Source of the DNA: Sequoia sempervirens
Lineage: Eukaryota > Streptophyta > Pinopsida > Cupressales > Cupressaceae
Length of the DNA stretch: 64,000 nt
Direction: 5' to 3'
NCBI GenBank assembly: GCA_007258455.2
Contig: VDFB02047230.1
Coordinates: 157,984,635-158,048,634, forward strand
A program made the position numbers and the translations under genes. How positions within the stretch are numbered: the stretch's first letter is position 1; every line of letters begins with the position of its first letter. Shown here piece by piece: positions 23,281-34,874 of the stretch. The notes under the pieces are model-generated. The model was not told the origin of the DNA. It made no database searches and worked only from the letters and a program-made list of their open reading frames with translations.

Positions 23281-24850
23281 ATATAGGAATCAAACAATAC
23301 ATAAATATTTTTTCAATTAAAAAAAAAGAACTCTCATTTGTCAAAAACAGAATTATTAATAACAAGTTAAGATAAAGGTAGTGCCTTTAGTTCAAATATC
23401 AAGTTATTCCAAAAACAGTTATTATTTTATTATAAATTAATAGTTTCTATCTTTAATTTTGTCATAATTTAACAACTCCCATAGGTTATCCCATTCAAAA
23501 CTACTAACGTTAGTTTTCAAAAAGTATATATTAAATTTGTTAATAATTAATTTTAATTTATTTATGTATTGTTGTTTATTTTATAATATATTTGTTATAT
23601 GTTAATAAATTTATTCTATTTGTTTAGGATTTATATGATATTATTTTATATAAATATTGATTGTAATGTATTTAATTTATTTTATATAAATTTTTCTAAT
23701 AAATATCTATGCTTTCATAATAAATAAATAATTTTATTAATTTTTTCATAATTTTTAAATTATTTATGCAAAATTATTTAAAATATTTAATGAATTTTAC
23801 TTTTTTGATAAAATAGAAAATATAAAAAATATATTTAAATTTGTTACATTCTCTTAAATAAATTTGCATAAATAATTTTAAAAAATTCAAATATAAAAAA
23901 TTAACCCATATAAAATTATACATGAAATAATGATAAGAACTTTAATAATAAAAATATTAAAAATGTATTGAAATTTATCTTAACTATAATAATTAAACAA
24001 TCAATAATAAATTTATCTTCCTCCTAAACATTTATCTTAACAAATAAATTTTAACTATAATAATGAATCAATATTAACTATAATAATGGATTAATAAATA
24101 TTTATCTTAAATAGTTGATTTCAAATATCAAGTTATTCCAAAAACAATTATTATTTTATTATAAATTAATAGTTTCTATCTTTAATTTTGAATTAATAGT
24201 TTTTATCTTTAATTTTGTCATAATTTTTACATTTGGGAATGTGCAAATATTAGTTGAGAAGTGGCAAAAAAAAAAACCAATAAAATTACAAAATAAAAAT
24301 GAGCTTTATGAATGATATTGTAATTATTATAAATTAACATTTCTAACTTTAACTTTGCCATAATTTTTACATTTGAATGTGCAAATATTAGTTTATTAGT
24401 TGAGAAGTGGCAAAAAAAATGCCTCAAAAAAAGCAATGAAATTGAAAAATAAAAAATATTATACTCAATTCCGCATACAAGAAAAATAATTTTGAAAATT
24501 AGAAAGTTAAAAAACATGCATTTAACTTTAGAAAAAACTTCAAATATAATGTATAAAAGAAAATAATTAATTTTGATTGGTTGAAATTCAAAACATTAAT
24601 AACTAGTTAAGATTTTGCCGTGCCTATAGTTCCTTTCGCAGGAACTAAAAAATCACTAAGTACTCAACAAAAAATTAAAAGTAAAAACAAAACAAAAATA
24701 TAATAATTAACATAAATTACATTAAAAAAAATTTTGACTTATTTAAACTGTACAATTTTTATTTTTTTAAAATATTGTACTATTTATCTCTTCTTTAATA
24801 TAAAAATTTAATAAGAAGTATTCGTTGAAAAAAAAATGAACTCCTAATTT
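23281..24850. repeat. Extremely AT-rich block with direct repeats
   Basis: About 90 bases at 23,384-23,476 ('tcaagttattccaaaaacag' onward) recur at 24,116-24,200. A second local duplication ('aatgtgcaaatattagtt' plus 'gagaagtggcaaaaaa') occurs at about 24,235-24,275 and 24,375-24,420. The block lies directly upstream of the OB-fold gene. Its composition would suit a nuclear matrix attachment region, but that is speculation. Confidence 0.55.
24799..24806 (+). promoter_or_regulatory. Candidate TATA box of the OB-fold gene
   Basis: TATAAAAA lies about 190 bp upstream of the start codon at 24,993. The distance allows a 5' UTR of roughly 160 bp. The surrounding DNA is AT-rich enough to produce such a match by chance. 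Confidence 0.3.
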
Positions 24851-24992
24851 TCGTCAACGACACCTATTTACAAATTTGGCCCTCCCTAAAACCATAGCCT
24901 AAAAATTACATAGTTGTTTCTGCTTTTTAGCACGAAGCTTGAAGCTGGAAGCGCCTTTAACTTTGAGATTGATCGGGGGCCTGATCTGAGAA

Positions 24993-27900
24993 ATGGCAGA
25001 GGAATTGAAGAAAGTGGAGCAGTTGAGGCCGGGCACAAGTGGGCATACACTGCTAGTAAAAGTGGTAGATGCAAAGACGGTTTTGCAGAAGGGAAGGTCA
25101 GAGGGGCCGCAGGGCCGTCAAATGCGTCTCTCTGAATGCCTTGTCGGAGATGACACCGCCATCATTGTATTCACTGCCAGAGGTGATCAAGGTATGCCAA
25201 TCTCTGCTTTCATCATTGCACAACCCTAATTCACATATCATTGTTCATACCCAATATATCTTTGTTTCTTGTCTTCAAAATTTGTCGAAAAGGAATTATG
25301 CTAAAATTGGAAATCTCCCCTGTGAGTTGAGAGGGTGTGCACCAATTTGGAATCGAGCCTAAGATCTACGCGCCCCTCAATGTTTCTATTTTCCCTAGAG
25401 TGCCTATTAAACTCCCCACATTAATATCTGATACAGGGAATATGCTAGTCAATGGAAATATAATATTTTTTTGCTGTATCTAGAATCTAGATCTCATTTT
25501 CTCAAATTGAAACCTCCGGGTGTTTTTATTTCATTTTCTAGATTGTCGCGTTCTCTGTATTGGTAATCTGCAAACAGATTTAAGGATAATACGTTAATAT
25601 TTAATCCCTGGGATTTTCCTTTCCTGCCATGTTTGGAAAAAAAACCAAATGTACAACTGCAGAAAAGAGGGTATATTTGTGTTTGTTCTGAGTGTAGAGG
25701 AGGAGCATACTACCAAAAGACTTTTATTTGGCAAAAACAGATACTTTGTTTGGGTTTATTTTGTTTTATATGACACTTGCAATTTGGATTAACCAATGTT
25801 GTCTCCCTCTCTCTAATCTTCTTCAACTTCATTTTTTTATTTTTTTGTATTTCTCTAAATTAATGTAACATCCTTCCTGTGCTACTGCTAAAACAACACA
25901 CAAACAGTTTTGCTTAAAACACCAACTAAATTTGTCCTTTACAAGTGACATGGAACATGGTATAGTTGCACTTAAGAACAAATAAAAAGAGCATTTATCG
26001 TTTTTGGTTTGAAGGAACAAACTTTATCATTACATTCTAGGCTTTGCATTCACCATTCTTGGGTTCCAAGCCAGCCTGATAGATATTTGTGCATCACCAA
26101 ACATTAAAGATATGTCTTAGGGTGTAATATGCCAAAATCTCTGCAACAGCCAAGAGCCAATTTTCATCGTCTTGTGGCATGGACTCCAATAAAGGTTCAA
26201 TGGTGGTCAACCAAATGATATGAATGAATGAAGATCTCAGGTTTTGAGATAATCTTTTTCTTCTTTCTTTCCCATTCTATGATGGATTGCCATGAGGCAC
26301 AAACTATTCGTTGCAGATTTTGCTTCTTTTGTGTATCATAGCCTGCTAATTGTAAGGTCAAATCTTCTGTATGATTAACTGTGAATTTTAATTCTAGTGG
26401 TCAAACACCTCAAATCATTAAAGTGTTTTCCACTCAATGAAAAATTGAAATTATCAGTCGTTGAATCAATCTGTAATTAACAACACAAGTAGCTTCCAAG
26501 GTTGACAAGCCTTTTCAACTTTATGGGAGTGGCAATCAATTTCCACATGTTTTCCCCTTTAAATTGTGGGAGTTGTGTCTTTGCTTCCTTGTTTGATTGT
26601 GTCAATCATTAGATTGAGTCTTATCAAAAAATTGATGGTGTGGGGAGCTTTCAAGTCTATCAAGCCTTCCCACTTTGTGAAGTAGCGATTGGAAACCAGG
26701 TGGAATTTATCTTTCAATTGCAGATGTTGCTTTGTTTTGTTTATCACAGCCTGCTGGTTGTTAGATCAAAATCCTTTAAAAGATAAACAATAGGTATAAA
26801 TCGTTATGGCTGACAAAATCCTTTAAAAGCTAAAAAATAGGTGTAAATCGTAAAGGCTGGCAGCCACAGTCTTTCATAAAGTAATGATCAGTTACCATAT
26901 GAGTGGTTCAGTGAATATTCTCTTTTATATTTGGACCTTTGGAAGTATTTATAATTGAAAATTATTTAAGGGGTTTACCTTCTACAGCTTTATATATTGA
27001 GGGCACTTAGGATAATACTGTGTTGTGAGCCACGCCCTTTAATATAAATGTATCATACCTTGCAGTTGTTTAAGGGTTTTACCTTTTATCTTTCATAGGA
27101 TCTGCCAGCCATTGGATTAGATTTGTTTAATGGCTTGCAGAGTTTCAGATGCAGTTGCATTCTGCTTGAATTTGCATGCACTTACCATTTAGATTTTCTT
27201 GTCCGGGTGAAGTTACTCAAGCTTTTCTTTGGGCTTTTAAGCTTGGCAAGCCTTTCATCTCATGAAGTCAGTGATTGAACGTGACATGGACAGTCCACGT
27301 CCTTTCTTTACACTTTAAGGAACTTGGTCTTGCAAACTTTCTTTTCCAATGCTTTGCCTAATTACCTCTAGAGATTATTTTTTGCAATGTCCCATTTTAT
27401 TCCTAAATGTCTGCAGCCTATGTTTCAAAAGAAATCATTAAAGATAATTAACATTACACCAAACTGACATTAAATAAAGATTAAGTTGTTAAGAATGGTC
27501 AATCAGCATATGAAGGGTTGTGTCCCTTGAGCATGATAAGGTATATAAGGAAGGTATATCTAGAAGGAAAGGGAATAGTAAAGAATTATTATGACTGATT
27601 ACAAGTAATAGACAGCAGCACTAACAAATATTAACTTATTTCAAATTAAATTATTATTCTCCAAATGCAGCGATGAAGAGTTGCAACTATTGAAAAGGCA
27701 ATAGAGGTGAAGAGGAGTGATTCCCTCAAATGTGAGATATAAAAGGGAGAACATTTCATTTGAGAAAGACATCCATAACATCATTCAATCAATCAATTAA
27801 GAATAAATATTATGTGACTCCTAATGTGAAAGATTGTGACTCCTAATATGAAAGGTTGTGACTCCTTCAAATATGAAAGGTTGTGATTCCCTCAATAATA

Positions 27901-30900
27901 AGATATAAAAGGGAGATCATTTCCTTGTGGAGAAAGGATGAATCAAAAATAAATAGAAAAAGAAATCTAGGACATCAATTTGGAATAGAAATTGATAATA
28001 GCAGTTAACAATATTCAGAAATATAATTGGTGGCAGCCATTTAAGAATAAATTTATCATTTCATCGAGAGGTATTTATTTAGACATAATCTAGCATATTC
28101 CTTGAGAAATCATGTCTTGAATTTGAGGAAATGTTTTGCAAATAGGAAGGACGGCCAGCTTTCTGAGTTCACTAGAGATGAAAGGATAACCAGCCTTCAT
28201 GCTCTTATCAGGTATGTTACCTAGAGATGGAATGGACAGTCAGCCTTCCATGCTTGTGGGCCAGGAGGCGGAATGGACAACCAACGTTCCATGCTCTTGG
28301 GCTTGATCAAGTAGGACGGCCAGCCTCCAAGGTGGACTGAGAGATGGAAGGGCGGCCCACCCTCCATGCTCTTGCAATACAAGGACGACCAGCCTTGAGA
28401 TTGCTGTTAGCAAGCATTTCCAATGAATTCACAACGTGATTGGCTGCAAGGAATATGCTATAATGCGTTGATCCAAATATTAATGATGCTATGATTTATT
28501 GATCTTAATATTATGATGCCTTGATGTATGGGATTTGGATATTATCATAATTTTCTTTTACTTATTTTACTAATATCAGTTTTTAGTGATTAATATTGTT
28601 TGCAGGTGTAAAATCAGGAATTTCCCAAATAGGGACATTACATTTCTCTTCACATCTGCACTATTTGATCAAAATAGATAAGTGGTGCGGGGAGCTTTTG
28701 GAAGTGTCAAACTTCAATCAATCACTTTAGGATCTATTATAGTCAAAAACGTAGTAGGAGCTATGATAGTTTAGAAACTTGCTATCGTGCTTGAGCCTTG
28801 CTGCCAATCCTTAAGGCTGGCAGTCTAATACTTGGGAACCTTGCTATCAAGCTTCAGCTGTGATTAGATTCTGGGTGCTGGCAGCAAAAATCATGTGCAA
28901 AGGAGCTGAAATCATTGAATTCAGTGTCAACTGATAGCAGCAAAAAATAAAGACCATTGTCTTTTTAACAAACAGCTAAGGCAAATGCCATAATTTTTTT
29001 TGACTGTTATTGCCTTAAGATACAAAGAGATAACCTATGTCTAACCCATTGTATTTAGTGCTCGACTGTGGTTACTGCACAAGAAAAAATGGACAACAGT
29101 CTGCAAAATTTGTTGAGGACTATGCAAAAAATGGAGAAGAGACTGTGAACTATGAAGGTAAAATGCATTGACGCAATCATCGAAGTTGCAATCTGAAGGT
29201 AAAAGGCGAAGGAGCAGATGCAGTCTGAAGGTAGAATGCTGATGTCGCTTCCAAACAAGGTAAAATGCCCTCAAACAAATGACAAAAATGTGTATTAAGC
29301 CCTATTGCAACAAAAAGATATGGACTGAAGTCAAAATCAGTACAAAATGTCAAAAATTTCCATAGCCTGTGACTATACACGATTTTGCCAAGTTTATTGC
29401 AATTTTTTTTGTGATTATGTGGGAAAAATTCAGTAAAAGACCATTGACAGCAATTTATGCATAAAATCATAATTTTTAGGGGAAAAATGGCTATAACATA
29501 TAATTTGTGAACACTTCCAATTAATATTTAATTGTGATTTATGCTTCTATGGTCTTTAGTTTCTCCACATGGTTATATCAACCCTCAAGTCACACGTAAT
29601 TTTTCACTGCCAAGTATTACATTTACACCTAATCCTAAAAAGATACCACAAGAATGAAGTCTCCTCATCCTGCTTGCTCTGAGCTATTCCGTTCATGCTG
29701 CAAAACTTGTTAATGCAGACATAATTAAACCAGCACTAACACAAAGAATTTCAATGAATCATTAACCAACATGAGAACTTCACTAGTTTTTCAATTCTGG
29801 AAAATAATAGAGTGAATGAAACATGTTCACCCATAACTGAGGGTTGGAGCTGCAAAGCCAATTATTTCTCCATAGCGAACAGAGGGAAGTGTTGCTGTTT
29901 AACCCCCTGGTCATCTGCACAACAAGTGCACGGGTCCATAAGAGGTAATGAGGGAATTATTTGTCATCTGCTGAAGCATTTCTTGCTCACAAAATTTGCC
30001 AATAGACTTTATTTTAAATTATGACAAAACACTTTTCACTAAAGCCCACTAGACCAGCCAAGAGGTATATGGGAGCTGCAGTATATTTGTACTTCCTATG
30101 CACAACCCAATAAATCTTTACATATTTGCAACAGGGCCACTAGCAGGGTTGTCCCCTTCCCCAAGGCTTTATGAAAAGCTTGTATCCCCTCACTTTTTAC
30201 ATGGAGTGAGATAAAGAGGTGGTTAGCACCCATAATAGTGGCTTTAATTTGCTCCCTTCATCAGTGCACAGTGGAGGCCTCTAGCCACTTCTGGATTTTA
30301 TAAATTTCACAGTGCAACAAGTTCCTTTGTGATAACCTTCTCACATCATTATCTCCTTACCATGCATTCGCATGCATTGGATTTTAGTTTAACCCTCTCA
30401 CTTAAATCACAGTCAAGGCATCCAGCCACTTCCAATGATTGAAATAAACTTTATAGTGCAACCAATTCCTTTATGATAACGTCTTCTCTTCATTATTCTC
30501 TTCACTGAAAGCATTCACATCCATGTTGGCAATAAGCAAGCAAGGAGAAGACAAAAATAAACAATCAGCTTGTTAACATAACAATCTAATGAACCAAAAC
30601 TCTCAATAGTTTTTCAACAAACAATTGTGGCTTTAATTTGCTCCCTTCATCAAACGCATAGTGGAGGCCTCTAGCTGCTTCTGGCTTTTATAATTTTCAC
30701 ATTGCAGCAAGTTCCTTTGTGATAACCTTCTCACATAATCTCCTTACCAAGCATTCACATACATTGGATTTTAGTTTAACCCTCTGACTTGGTGCACAGT
30801 CAAGGCCTCTAGCCACTTCTGACATTTGAAATAAACTTCATAGTGCAACCAATTCTTTTTTGATAACTTCTCTTCATCATTAATTTATTCCCTTCACCTA

Positions 30901-33182
30901 AAGCATTCACACATGTTGGCGATAAGCAAGCAAGGGGAAGAGAAAATAAACGATCACCTTGTTAACATGGCAATCTAATGAACAAAAGCTCTCAGCAGTT
31001 TTTCAACAAACATTTAGGCTTCAATAAATACCTTAAATGTAGCCTTCAAATTAAGGAATTGGCTCTGGTTCCAGCCTTCAATTCCCACTTTCAAAATCAC
31101 TTCCCAGCTAAATCACTCATTTCTTCCCCCATTCAGCTAACCACAAAAACTTTTTTTAGTATTTCAACATCATTCAAGTATCCAAAGCATCCAAGCATCG
31201 TGCTAGTAACCAGGCAACCCTCCTCCCTGTTCCTGGCCCACTCCTTTTCATAGGTCTCGTCTTAATTATTGTATACTTCCCTCTCCATCCATTGTACAGG
31301 AAGCTGATTATGCAATAATATCGAGATGGGATTATGACGTTTCTTGATGAAGTCTTCATTCTTTTTTCTCTCCCTATAGTTTTTCTTTTGCATCAATGAT
31401 TTGACACAAAAATCGGATTTGCCGGCCTTTCTTTAATTTATCTTTTTTTTTTGTCCTGTTCTTTCCTGTTGTCTTTTCTTGATTTAATGGCCCAAAGTAT
31501 CTCCTTGAATTTAGCACCTCATTTTCTCACGTAAAAGTCATTTCTTTTGAAAAGCTTTTTGTATATATAAAATTTATCCGTTAAGCTTTTCATATAAGCT
31601 TTTCCACATGCCTTTATCCATTAATCATTTTGAATGCATTTTTTAATGCAAGCTTTCACTTTTTAAAGGGGAAATATCTTTATCTGCTTGGTTGCAAATT
31701 CAGTGAAGACTCACCCTGCTGGATTAACAGCATCAACTGTTTAAATTCTAATGATCGAATCTTTCAGAATATAGCAACTATTCAGTTGACAGATAGCTAT
31801 ATCAGCAAATAGCATGTTAGTGGAATTTCTTTCTGTTTTCCCAGTTTGCCTAAATCACCCAGGTCAATTCATTTTTGAGTTGACTTATCCTCCCATGGAA
31901 CTGTGCACCTCCCTTCAACTTTGCTTGGTTTGCATATAGGCCCTGTGATTTGCACACAAGCCAGATATAATCATGACATCTTCCATATAACATGGCAAAC
32001 TAATTATAAACATCCATATTCCAATTTAGATAAACATAATCTTCATGTATCATCAATAATCATATTATGTTAACAACACCTCGTCACGTTAACCATCTTA
32101 CCAAGAATAGCTAATATTAGTCAAGTCTTATAAACCTGTTTGATGAATAGATAATATATTGCCAGTGTGTCCAAGTCACAGAAGCAAAATTTCATAACTA
32201 ATTTTTAATAAAATCATATGAATCTTGATAAAACAAGGGCCAAAATGATGCACTAGATAGATCTACAAAAGGGTCCCTCCTGGGGCATTACAATTAAATA
32301 ATCTCTATTAAATTAGTTATTTATAGACAATCTTCTTTGTTTGAAACATATTCTATATTTTGCAATTTTCATTTTGTAAAACATAACTTTTTTGTGCAAA
32401 TTTATTTTACACTTTTTGGACCTCTTATGTTAAATCTCTTTATGGACATGTCTACCGTGAGATCTAAAAATTTATATGAGTTTGTTTGATCTATACCTTG
32501 AGAAGCAAATATAAGTTTTCAGTTTTACAGGGTAACCTTCAGAATAAATGTGAAAAGGGATGACCTACTCCCAAGATCCTAGAAATGATATTTGAATAGG
32601 AAAAGGGATGCCTGGACCTACTCCCAAGATCCTAGAAATGATATTTGAATAGGAAAATGGTATGGGGGACAGATGAGAGGACATGGTGCCAACCGGTTGG
32701 GACAGGCCCTGGAACATGGGGTTTTTTGATAATTGAAGAGCCACAAACAAAAAGTGAACATATAAAAAATGCCTATACCACCAAAGTCCAATACAAAAGT
32801 AGTGACAGTCTTGAAATTATTTGCTTGGATTCTGAGCAAAAGCTATTGATTTGCATATTCAGGGAAAAGTCTATATTTTCTTTTACTTGTGCCTTTTACA
32901 TTTCTACATATTACATTGGTTTGGCTCTCTCCTTGTTTCTACCATGTAGAGAATCTAATTATCTGTTGTACTTTCCTGTTACTTTTTCATTTAGTGGAGT
33001 TGATGAAGCCTGGAGCAACAGTAATACTGCGGAATGCCAAAATTGACATGTTTCGTGGGTCTATGAGGCTGTCAGTTGATAGATGGGGACAGATTGAACC
33101 AACTGAAGATGCCAATTTTGCAGTAAAGGAAGATAATAATTTATCTCTGATAGAATTTGAGGTTATCACTGTTGTTGATTGA
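24993..33182 (+). CDS. OB-fold nucleic-acid-binding protein, At4g28440-like, two exons
   Basis: Exon 1 is 24,993-25,191 and exon 2 is 32,995-33,182; the spliced product is 128 aa. The start has a good plant context (AGAAATGGC). Exon 1 gives residues 1-66 plus one base, reading QLRPGTSGHTLLVKVV, then LSECLVGDDTAIIVFTARGD. The donor is AG|GTATGC. The acceptor is a pyrimidine-rich CATTTAG|TGG, and the phase-1 join restores Val67, followed by ELMKPGATVILRNAKIDMF, MRLSVDRWG and VKEDNNLSLIEFEV. The whole is a single OB fold (five-strand barrel) of the plant At4g28440 family, related to SOSS-B/hSSB-like single-strand-binding proteins. Its precise function is not established. Length and motif order match the family, and no stop or frameshift is seen. 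It is the only gene here that appears under selection. Confidence 0.93.
26764..26866 (+). repeat. 47-bp tandem duplication in the intron
   Basis: 'caaaatcctttaaaag' starts at 26,767 and again at 26,814, each followed by a 'aataggtNtaaatcgt' phrase and 'ggctg'. Two diverged copies. Confidence 0.7.
28140..28400 (+). repeat. GC-richer degenerate minisatellite in the intron
   Basis: About five variable units of roughly 45-60 bp share 'gatggaa', 'ggacggccagcc' and 'ccatgctcttg'. The block is clearly richer in G and C than the DNA around it. Units alternate between 'ggacggccagcc' and changed forms such as 'ggacagtcagcc' and 'ggcggcccaccc'. Confidence 0.65.
30238..31016 (+). repeat. Tandem duplication, 389-bp unit, two copies
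   Basis: 'gtggctttaatttgctccc' begins at 30,238 and at 30,627, and the text stays collinear through 'ggcaataagcaagcaagg', 'cttgttaacat' and 'tttttcaacaaaca'. Each unit also has an internal echo: 'aggcctctagccacttct' is followed about 160 bp on by 'aaggcNtctagccacttc', so an older half-unit duplication preceded the later one. Confidence 0.8.
32562..32660 (+). repeat. 53-bp tandem duplication near the intron acceptor
   Basis: 'gacctactcccaagatccta' starts at 32,562 and at 32,615. The ~45 bases that follow are identical in both copies, so the event is recent. It lies about 330 bp upstream of exon 2. Confidence 0.85.
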
Positions 33183-34790
33183 ATTGTTGTTAATGTTATA
33201 ATCTGGAGGTGTTTTGTAAACAACTTTAATTTCACGAGGAGTTTGAGCATATGGCATGAAAAATGTATTCCTGCCTATTTTGAGCACCTTCCTTTGCTTT
33301 ATGTTTGCTCTACGTTGGGGCACACATGTACACTTTCTTCCCAAAGTAATTAGCAACTTAGAAAATTATTTATTGTTCATGCTCTGTCATATTATAAATC
33401 TTTTTTTTAGCATGCCAAATCAACATATATTCAACTTCTCAAAGGGTTGTAAATGCTTGTTTTTGCTTCCATTCACAGGTTTTCTTCATGATATTCCTAT
33501 CTTCCATATTATAATGGTATTTAGCATTTGAATTATATTAATAGCTGCGTTCACAAAAAGGGTTACTACATTTGTATATGCTTTTTTCACAATATGCTTC
33601 TTTCTCTTGACAAAATAAAATTTTGAAGTATTTAATCCTACTTTTGCACAGCTGATACTTCTTCCATTTAACTAGCTTTTGAGTTTTGACTGATATAGGA
33701 ATTTTCTTGAATCTGCATAGATGATCAACATACCGTAGCAATGCATTTATCACTTTACACATTTCTCTCAATCTCCTGATGAATTTGATGTGTTATTTAA
33801 CCTTTTGTTACACAACTAATCTTTTTTTCTGCTTAGATGGCTTTTAGCTTTGACAGATGACAGAATTTTCTAGCACCTGTATAGATGGATAGGATACTGT
33901 AATAGAGTCTTTATTTTTTATACAATGTCTGTTTTTAACTAAAAACTAGATTTAAACATGGCTCTACTGTCTGGGTTGTAGAGATAAGGTTCCAAGTCAA
34001 ACTGTTGCAAGGATATCTCTTGCATGTGAATATTTCATATAATGTTCTGCCTTCATGATTGATGCATTAACATCCGAAAATTACTGGCATTTTTTTCATA
34101 TGGATGCGCTTATGCAAAACTGTGGATTTCCTTGAACCTTCATACATTTTCTCTTGGACTTTCTGACAAATGGATCGATACAAATTGGTTTGTGGTTAAT
34201 TTAGGCAAATGGACCCAAGCAAGTAGTTAGGAATTGGACAATTGTTTTCTTTTAGACATTCTTGACTGTGTATACCTTGAAATTGTTTAGTGTGTCATTT
34301 GAATTCCTACAAATAGTAACAATTTGTGGACTTAAGTCTCTGATCAAGTCTATCCAGTTGAACTTGGATCAGAGTTTTAAAGTTTTAATTAAATTTTCTA
34401 CACCGAATAAACAAGGGCTGCCATACACTAATACATAATGTTTAAAGGCCAGGTTTAGTTATACCAGTGTCCTGCTATTACATATTGACAAATGTGAAGT
34501 ACCAGACAAGAAACCTATGTGCAAATCACGTATTCTATAGAAAAGCAGGAACCGTACACTCTGATATTCTCTAGAAAAACTCTTAACTGTATTTGCAATT
34601 CTGTGAATCAGAAGCTGAAACAAAGACCTCCTTAAGCTGCTTAATTGCCAAGTTTGAAACAATCTGAGAGAATAACTTATTTCATTTAGAAGATGAGTTT
34701 ATGAATGATGTTATAATTCAAATGTTATATGTATTAAGTTCATCAAAAACAAAATAGTGATGTTCTTTGGATAATGATATTCAATACCTT
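33183..34790. other. 3' flank of the OB-fold gene, no further gene
   Basis: The start of this stretch must contain the 3' UTR. AATAAA-like text occurs at about 33,612-33,618, but a poly(A) site cannot be fixed. 'tgatanaggaattttc' and related phrases near 33,690 and 33,855 form a diverged local duplication. Otherwise nothing is recognised. Confidence 0.4.
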
Positions 34791-34807
34791 GCCACAATGT
34801 GCTAGCT

Positions 34808-34874
34808 AGGAGTTGAAAAGGGGACCTCTTAAATACCAATTTGGGTGCGCTACCAACAGAGCTATCAATCTTCT
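34808..34874 (-). mobile_element. tRNA-derived SINE or tRNA pseudogene remnant
   Basis: On the minus strand the text reads TAGCTCTGTTGGTAGCGC, a good Pol III box A (tRNA D-arm). About 35 bases later comes GGTCCCCTTTTCAACTCC, a degenerate box B (T-arm). No acceptor-stem pairing or proper anticodon arm can be drawn, so it is not a functional tRNA. The limits of the element and any target-site duplication are unclear. Confidence 0.4.

Larger units (their letters stand above)
25192..32994 (+). other. 7.8-kb phase-1 intron of the OB-fold gene
   Basis: The intron begins GTATGC and ends TTTCATTTAG after a long pyrimidine stretch. Coding continuity across it is exact. It carries no intact gene but several local duplications (listed separately) and small stop-bounded frames. 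A single very long intron in a short conserved gene is typical of conifer genomes. Confidence 0.85.

Noticed and set aside
25069..25362. Overlapping frame extending past exon 1 of the OB-fold gene
   Set aside because: It is an out-of-frame reading that runs into the intron beyond a good GT donor.
28140..28400. CRISPR-like array
   Set aside because: Units are degenerate, vary in length and lack distinct spacers; the context is a plant intron.
34808..34874. Functional tRNA gene on the minus strand
   Set aside because: Boxes A and B are present but the acceptor stem and anticodon arm cannot be formed.
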